From Longispora sp040681875 (lineage in GTDB: Bacteria > Actinomycetota > Actinomycetes > Mycobacteriales > Micromonosporaceae), in the NCBI RefSeq assembly GCF_040681875.1, contig NZ_JBFAZP010000001.1:1-64000 (forward strand): a DNA stretch of 64,000 bases, written 5' to 3'. Made by a program: the position numbers and the translations under genes. A model generated the notes under the pieces. That model saw nothing but the letters and a program-made list of their open reading frames with translations. It did no database searches and was not told the origin of the DNA. Shown piece after piece: positions 60,205-64,000 of the stretch (position 1 is the stretch's first letter; each line of letters opens with the position of its first letter).

Positions 60205-61589
60205 GACGCCTCCGCCCGCCGCAGCCGGTCCGCCCGGCGCAGGAACGCGATCACCAGGAGGAGCGCGGTGGCGGCCAGTCCGATGGTCTGCCCGATCCAG
60301 ACGCCCTCCACTCCCCAGTCCATGCCGACCCCGAGCAGGTAGCCGGCGGGCAGGCCGATCGCCCAGTACCCGAGGAGGGAGATCCGGAACGGCCCGGCGG
60401 TGTCGCCGAGGCCGCGCAGGATGCCGTTTCCGATGTTCTGGCTGGCGTCGAAGATCTGCAGGACGGCCGCGATCAGCAGCCCGGACGCAGTCAGCGCGAC
60501 GATGCCCGTGTCGGAGGCGTGCTCGGCCGGGAGGAACAGCGACACGACCGACGTGGGGCTCAGCACGTACACCACGGCTACGGCCAGCGTCATGACCACG
60601 CCCCAGGCGAGTCCCAGCAGGCCCAGCCGCCGGGCCCTGCCGTAGTCGCCACCACTGGCCGCCTCACTGATGTGGATCGACGCCGCGTGCGACAGCCCGG
60701 CGGAGACCATGAACACGATGTAGACGATCTGGTTGAGCACCGTCTGCGCGGCCAGCGCGTCGACGCCCAGGGTGCCGATCAGCAGCGTGAGCACGCTGAA
60801 GAACCCGGCTTCGGAGGCGTAGGTGCCCGCGATCGGCAGACCCAGCCGCCACACGGAGCCGACCGCGCCCGGCGACCATCGGCCCGGCCCGGACCAGGTC
60901 AGGTACCGGCGGATGGTCGCGTCGCGCCGGACGACCGCCGTGAAGCCGAGAAAGGACAGTGTGAACACCACCACGGTGGCGATCGCCACGCCGGTGGAGC
61001 CGAAGGCCGGCAGGCCGAATGTGCCGTAGATCAGCACGTAGTTCAGGCCGATGGTGAGCCCGACCGACAGCAGGGTGATGCCCAGCAGCGGGCCGGGCTT
61101 CTTGAGGCCGGTGGTGACGTGGCGCAGGTTCTGCAACCACAGGCAGGGGAACATGCCAGGGGCCAGGACCGTCAGGAAGTCCCCGACCCTCCCGACCACC
61201 GCCGGGTCCTGCCCGAGCCGGACGAGCAGCGGTCCGGCGGACAGCAGGGCCACGCAGAACACCGCACCGCAGACGGTCGCCCAGAAGAACCCCGCGAACA
61301 GCAGCTCCCTGACCCGCCGGTGCTCCCCGCGCGCGTTGGCCTCGGCGACCAGGTTGCTGACGCCGGTGACCAGCCCCGTCCCCGTGGTCCGGAGCTGGTT
61401 GAACAGGGCGATGGCCAGCCCGGCGGCGGCGATGTCCAGCGCGCCGAGCCGGCCGAGCATCACGATGTCGACAGTGGTCAGCGCGACGTAGGCGAAGTTG
61501 GTCAGGATCAGGGGGAACGCGAGCCTCAACAGCGCCCGGGAGTTCGTGACCCACCAGCCGGCGCTTCGTTCGATCGTGTGCCCGGTCAC
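60201..61589 (-). CDS. MATE-family efflux transporter
   Basis: A 462-residue membrane protein with about twelve segments in two homologous halves. MATE features include an N-terminal LRLAFPLILTNFAYVALTTVDIVMLGRLG and a conserved Asn/Asp region in the first helices, with a second half starting RLGLPIAGTYASEAGFF. It uses an Na+ or H+ gradient to export small molecules. Its place inside the biosynthetic chain, overlapping both neighbours by four bases, indicates export of the siderophore product. The staphylococcal Sbn system uses an MFS exporter instead. Confidence 0.92.
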   Translation of the reverse strand: MTGHTIERSAGWWVTNSRALLRLAFPLILTNFAYVALTTVDIVMLGRLGALDIAAAGLAIALFNQLRTTGTGLVTGVSNLVAEANARGEHRRVRELLFAGFFWATVCGAVFCVALLSAGPLLVRLGQDPAVVGRVGDFLTVLAPGMFPCLWLQNLRHVTTGLKKPGPLLGITLLSVGLTIGLNYVLIYGTFGLPAFGSTGVAIATVVVFTLSFLGFTAVVRRDATIRRYLTWSGPGRWSPGAVGSVWRLGLPIAGTYASEAGFFSVLTLLIGTLGVDALAAQTVLNQIVYIVFMVSAGLSHAASIHISEAASGGDYGRARRLGLLGLAWGVVMTLAVAVVYVLSPTSVVSLFLPAEHASDTGIVALTASGLLIAAVLQIFDASQNIGNGILRGLGDTAGPFRISLLGYWAIGLPAGYLLGVGMDWGVEGVWIGQTIGLAATALLLVIAFLRRADRLRRAEAS

Positions 61590-62563
61590 CAGAACGTGAC
61601 CTGCTCCCCGCGTCCGGCCGCCAGCGCGAGATCCGCGATGTACCGGCCCAGCGCCGCGTCGGTGACCGCCATGCCGCTGTTGTAGGCGAACACGACGTCA
61701 CCCGGATCACGGAGGGCGGCCGCGTGGCCGAGCAGGATGTCCGGCAGTTCGGCGTCCACCGACGGCAGGGTGCCGTCCTCGGCGCGCAGGTCCTCGCAGG
61801 TCGCCAGCATCTGGGCGGCGCTCGTCGCGATCCGGTAGTCGGCCCCGTGGCACACGTCGGCGTGTACGCCGTAGCCGAGCAGCACGGCCACCGCGCCCGG
61901 CTTCATCCACGCACGGCGGACCTCCTCCTTCACCGACAGGCCGGCCGCGCCGACCACGATGTCCGCCTCCAGGGCCGCCGCGCGCAGATCGTCGACGATC
62001 TCCACGGGGCGGCCACCGGCGCTGTCGCGCACCGCGCGCAGCCCTTCGGCGTAGGTGCCGGCCACCTGGAGCCGTTCGAGGTCCGGCAGCGCCGCGAGCA
62101 GCATCGGCAGCGCCATCTGTCCCTGCACCCCGGTGCCCACCACCAGGGCGCTGCGGGCGTCCGGGCATGCCGCCCTGGCGAGCAGCGCGGTGGTGGCCGC
62201 CGAGCGCAGCGGGCCGAGTGTGACGACGTCCATCAGCGCGATCGGCGAACCGTCCGTGTCGTCGCAGAGGAAGGCGAAGGAATGGAACTGGTAGCTGTCG
62301 CGGGTCCGCCGCGGGTCGAACTCGTAGACGCCCTTGAAGCAGACGGTGCCGCTGCCGGCGTCGCGGGCCACCATCGAGTAGCTCAGCGAGTGGTCGCCCG
62401 GGGCCTCGACGACCGTCTTGGCCGGGTTGCTCGATCCGTCGCGCAGCGCCAGGTACGCCTGTTCGACGACCTTCAGCACCTGGCCATGGTCGAAGTCGAG
62501 GCCCTCCTGCTGGGATTGCGGTAACAGCCATAACTGTCCGCGTGGAGCGTATTTGCTGGTCAT
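61586..62563 (-). CDS. sbnB: SbnB-like ornithine cyclodeaminase-family dehydrogenase
   Basis: A 325-residue member of the ornithine cyclodeaminase/mu-crystallin family. SbnB oxidatively cleaves N-(2-amino-2-carboxyethyl)-glutamate, releasing Dap and 2-oxoglutarate with NADH formation. The NAD-binding motif is VVGTGVQGQM (141-150). ALMDVVTLGPLRSAATTALLAR is the conserved family segment before it, and KFKG-like CFKGVYEF lies near residue 75. It overlaps the MATE gene by four bases. The SbnA-like gene in the same chain supplies its substrate, which separates it from true ornithine cyclodeaminases. Confidence 0.9.
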   Translation of the reverse strand: MTSKYAPRGQLWLLPQSQQEGLDFDHGQVLKVVEQAYLALRDGSSNPAKTVVEAPGDHSLSYSMVARDAGSGTVCFKGVYEFDPRRTRDSYQFHSFAFLCDDTDGSPIALMDVVTLGPLRSAATTALLARAACPDARSALVVGTGVQGQMALPMLLAALPDLERLQVAGTYAEGLRAVRDSAGGRPVEIVDDLRAAALEADIVVGAAGLSVKEEVRRAWMKPGAVAVLLGYGVHADVCHGADYRIATSAAQMLATCEDLRAEDGTLPSVDAELPDILLGHAAALRDPGDVVFAYNSGMAVTDAALGRYIADLALAAGRGEQVTFW

Positions 62564-62590
62564 GTCGCGTCCTTTCCGTGGGTGTCGGCG

Positions 62591-63979
62591 TCAGATTCCG
62601 TCGAGGCGCCAGCGCGGGGAGTCTTCGCTCCCGAGTCGCAGGACGACCTTCCGTGGCAGTGGCGCGTCGTGGAACGGGGATTCGTTGGAGTCCATCTGGT
62701 ATCCGGCGGTGTTCAGGTAGACGAGGTGGTCGCCGCGCCGGACGGGCCGGGGGAAGCCGATCTTGCGCCAGGTCACGAGGTCGGCCTCCAGGCAGGTCGA
62801 GCCCGCCACGCAGGCCGGGAACACCTCGCCGGGGGTACGGCCCGCGGGCAGGAGCACCGGATCGGGCAGGTAGTCGCTGCCGAACCACTGCTCGGACATG
62901 CTGAAGCTGCTACCGGCGACCGTGACGATGGCGTACCCGTCGCTGGGGCGCCGGTCGTCCACCTGCTGGACCCGGTACATCGTGAATCCCGCCTGGTCGA
63001 GCAGCGCCCGGCCGGGCTCGGCGACGAACCGGACGCCGTTGCGGGCGGCCTTCGCGGCCAGGCTCCCGCCGCCGACCGGGTGGCTCATGATCGCGCGCGC
63101 GGCCCGGGCGGCCGGTTGACCCCCGTACGGGTAGAAGTCCTTGAACTCCCTGGCCTGGTGGTACTGGTCCGGCCCGTTCTGTTCGAGGAACTCGCGCCAC
63201 AGGTGCGGATCGACGTAGCGCACCGGCAGCCCGCCGCCGATGTCGACGAGCGCGGCGGAGGGCAGTCCGCGTCGCCGGGCGTCGAGGCAGTGGTCGATCA
63301 TCTCGCTCGCCGCCAGCGCGCGTTCGGTCGCGCAGTAGCCGTCCAGGTGGAACGAGAACCCGTGCAGGTCGACGTGGCCGGCGAGTTCCGCGCACAGTCC
63401 GACGGCCGCGTCCCGCTCGGCGGCGGCCAGCCCGAACCGGCTGGACGGCCGGTTGCCGGCCCGGCACCTCAGCAGCACCCGGGCCGGGCGACGTGCCCGC
63501 CGGGCGGTGCCCGCTAGGCGCCGGAGCTCACCGAGGGAGTCCACGGCGACCAGGCAGCCGTGCTGGACGGCGAGGGCGTGCAGGGTGTCGTCCTTCTCCG
63601 GGCCGGAGATGCCGATCCGGTGGCCCGGCACCCCGCCCGCCAGGGCCTTGACCAGCTCGGGGGCACTGGCGACGTCGATGCCGACGCCGAGCGCCGCCGC
63701 CGACCTGACGTAGCAGTCGGCCTTGTTGGCCTTCTTGGCGAACAGGAGGTCCACGTCGGCGCCCGCGTCGGTGAACGCCTGCCGCAGCTGCGCGACATTT
63801 CCCTCGAAGATCTCCGGGAGCACGACGTGCAGCGGCGACCCCAGGCCGTCGAGCAGGGATCCCAGCAGAGCGCGGTGATCCTCCAGGAGCGCGGACACGA
63901 CGGGGTGTCGCAGGGCGGTGAGGGTGAAGGGCCGGGCTCCGGCCAGCGGAGTACCCGGCCCCCGGTTCGGCGAAGGCAC
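62591..63979 (-). CDS. PLP decarboxylase of the DapDC/ODC fold (SbnH-like)
   Basis: A 462-residue group IV decarboxylase. The PLP lysine is in LLFAKKANK (K83). SFHLDGYC follows, and GGGLPVRY with EPGRALLDQAG binds the cofactor phosphate; the second active-site Cys is in GSTCLEADLVT. In staphyloferrin B synthesis SbnH decarboxylates a citryl-Dap intermediate to an ethylenediamine unit; the same role is likely here. The start is GTG at 63979, because the only nearby upstream ATG is followed at once by TAG. Only 21 bp remain to the window edge, so further siderophore genes may lie beyond. Confidence 0.87.
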   Translation of the reverse strand: MPSPNRGPGTPLAGARPFTLTALRHPVVSALLEDHRALLGSLLDGLGSPLHVVLPEIFEGNVAQLRQAFTDAGADVDLLFAKKANKADCYVRSAAALGVGIDVASAPELVKALAGGVPGHRIGISGPEKDDTLHALAVQHGCLVAVDSLGELRRLAGTARRARRPARVLLRCRAGNRPSSRFGLAAAERDAAVGLCAELAGHVDLHGFSFHLDGYCATERALAASEMIDHCLDARRRGLPSAALVDIGGGLPVRYVDPHLWREFLEQNGPDQYHQAREFKDFYPYGGQPAARAARAIMSHPVGGGSLAAKAARNGVRFVAEPGRALLDQAGFTMYRVQQVDDRRPSDGYAIVTVAGSSFSMSEQWFGSDYLPDPVLLPAGRTPGEVFPACVAGSTCLEADLVTWRKIGFPRPVRRGDHLVYLNTAGYQMDSNESPFHDAPLPRKVVLRLGSEDSPRWRLDGI

Positions 63980-64000
63980 CCGATCTTTCTACATGAAAAT

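Overview
The window is strongly GC-rich and uses many GTG starts. It encodes NarL-type two-component genes, WXG100-like proteins with an FtsK/EccC-type secretion ATPase, an ECF sigma factor, several ricin-B-lectin exoproteins and a caspase with an EACC1 partner. Together these point to a filamentous, multicellular high-GC actinomycete (Streptomyces or Micromonosporaceae-like). The species cannot be named from the sequence alone.

Region 1 (1-9.7 kb) is an accessory stretch. It holds a membrane protein, a small coiled-coil protein, an orphan prepilin peptidase overlapping an HxlR regulator, a histidine-decarboxylase-type PLP enzyme, a lipoprotein-like gene coupled to an IS3-OrfA-like DNA-binding protein, and a two-gene conflict module (EACC1 plus caspase, 8711-5948, minus strand). 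A tRNA-Lys gene cut at its anticodon loop lies at 9.15 kb.

Region 2 (9.7-26.2 kb) is mostly secreted polysaccharide-related proteins: two ricin-lectin exoproteins, a GH27 alpha-galactosidase and a GH31 glycosidase. A 12-bp sequence shared by two upstream regions suggests a common regulator. An IS5-family transposase remnant, a sensor kinase/response regulator pair, a seven-repeat propeller-like exoprotein, a signal-peptide-only mini-ORF and another small exoprotein follow.

Region 3 (26.4-51.1 kb) is the most unusual. It is a reduced type VII (ESX/WXG100) secretion locus. A minus-strand chain encodes a 2597-residue repeat-rich effector candidate, a beta-helix/AAA+ fusion and a membrane-anchored ricin lectin, coupled by ATGA or 2-nt spacing. 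Two WXG100-like genes diverge from it. A second coupled chain encodes an ECF sigma factor, a membrane protein and a 1488-residue EccC/EssC-type ATPase. A mycosin protease fragment lies next to the sigma gene. Then come a putative HNH-nuclease toxin with an N-terminal LQRSAGN motif, a four-TM protein, and a coupled p97-type AAA+ ATPase/TPR membrane protein pair. No intact mycosin, EccB or EccD gene is visible.

Region 4 (51.3-64 kb) has two exported metalloproteases (M28 and M4) sharing a homologous C-terminal Ig-like domain. It then has a minus-strand iron-siderophore region: five tightly coupled genes for 2,3-diaminopropionate formation (SbnA/SbnB type), a PLP decarboxylase, a HisC-like aminotransferase and a MATE exporter, followed by a separate importer operon (binding protein, permease, ATPase). 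The condensing synthetases are not in the window and may lie beyond its right edge.

Many convergent or 3' gaps contain perfect GC-rich hairpins that look like terminators. All calls come from reading the sequence; no database search was made.
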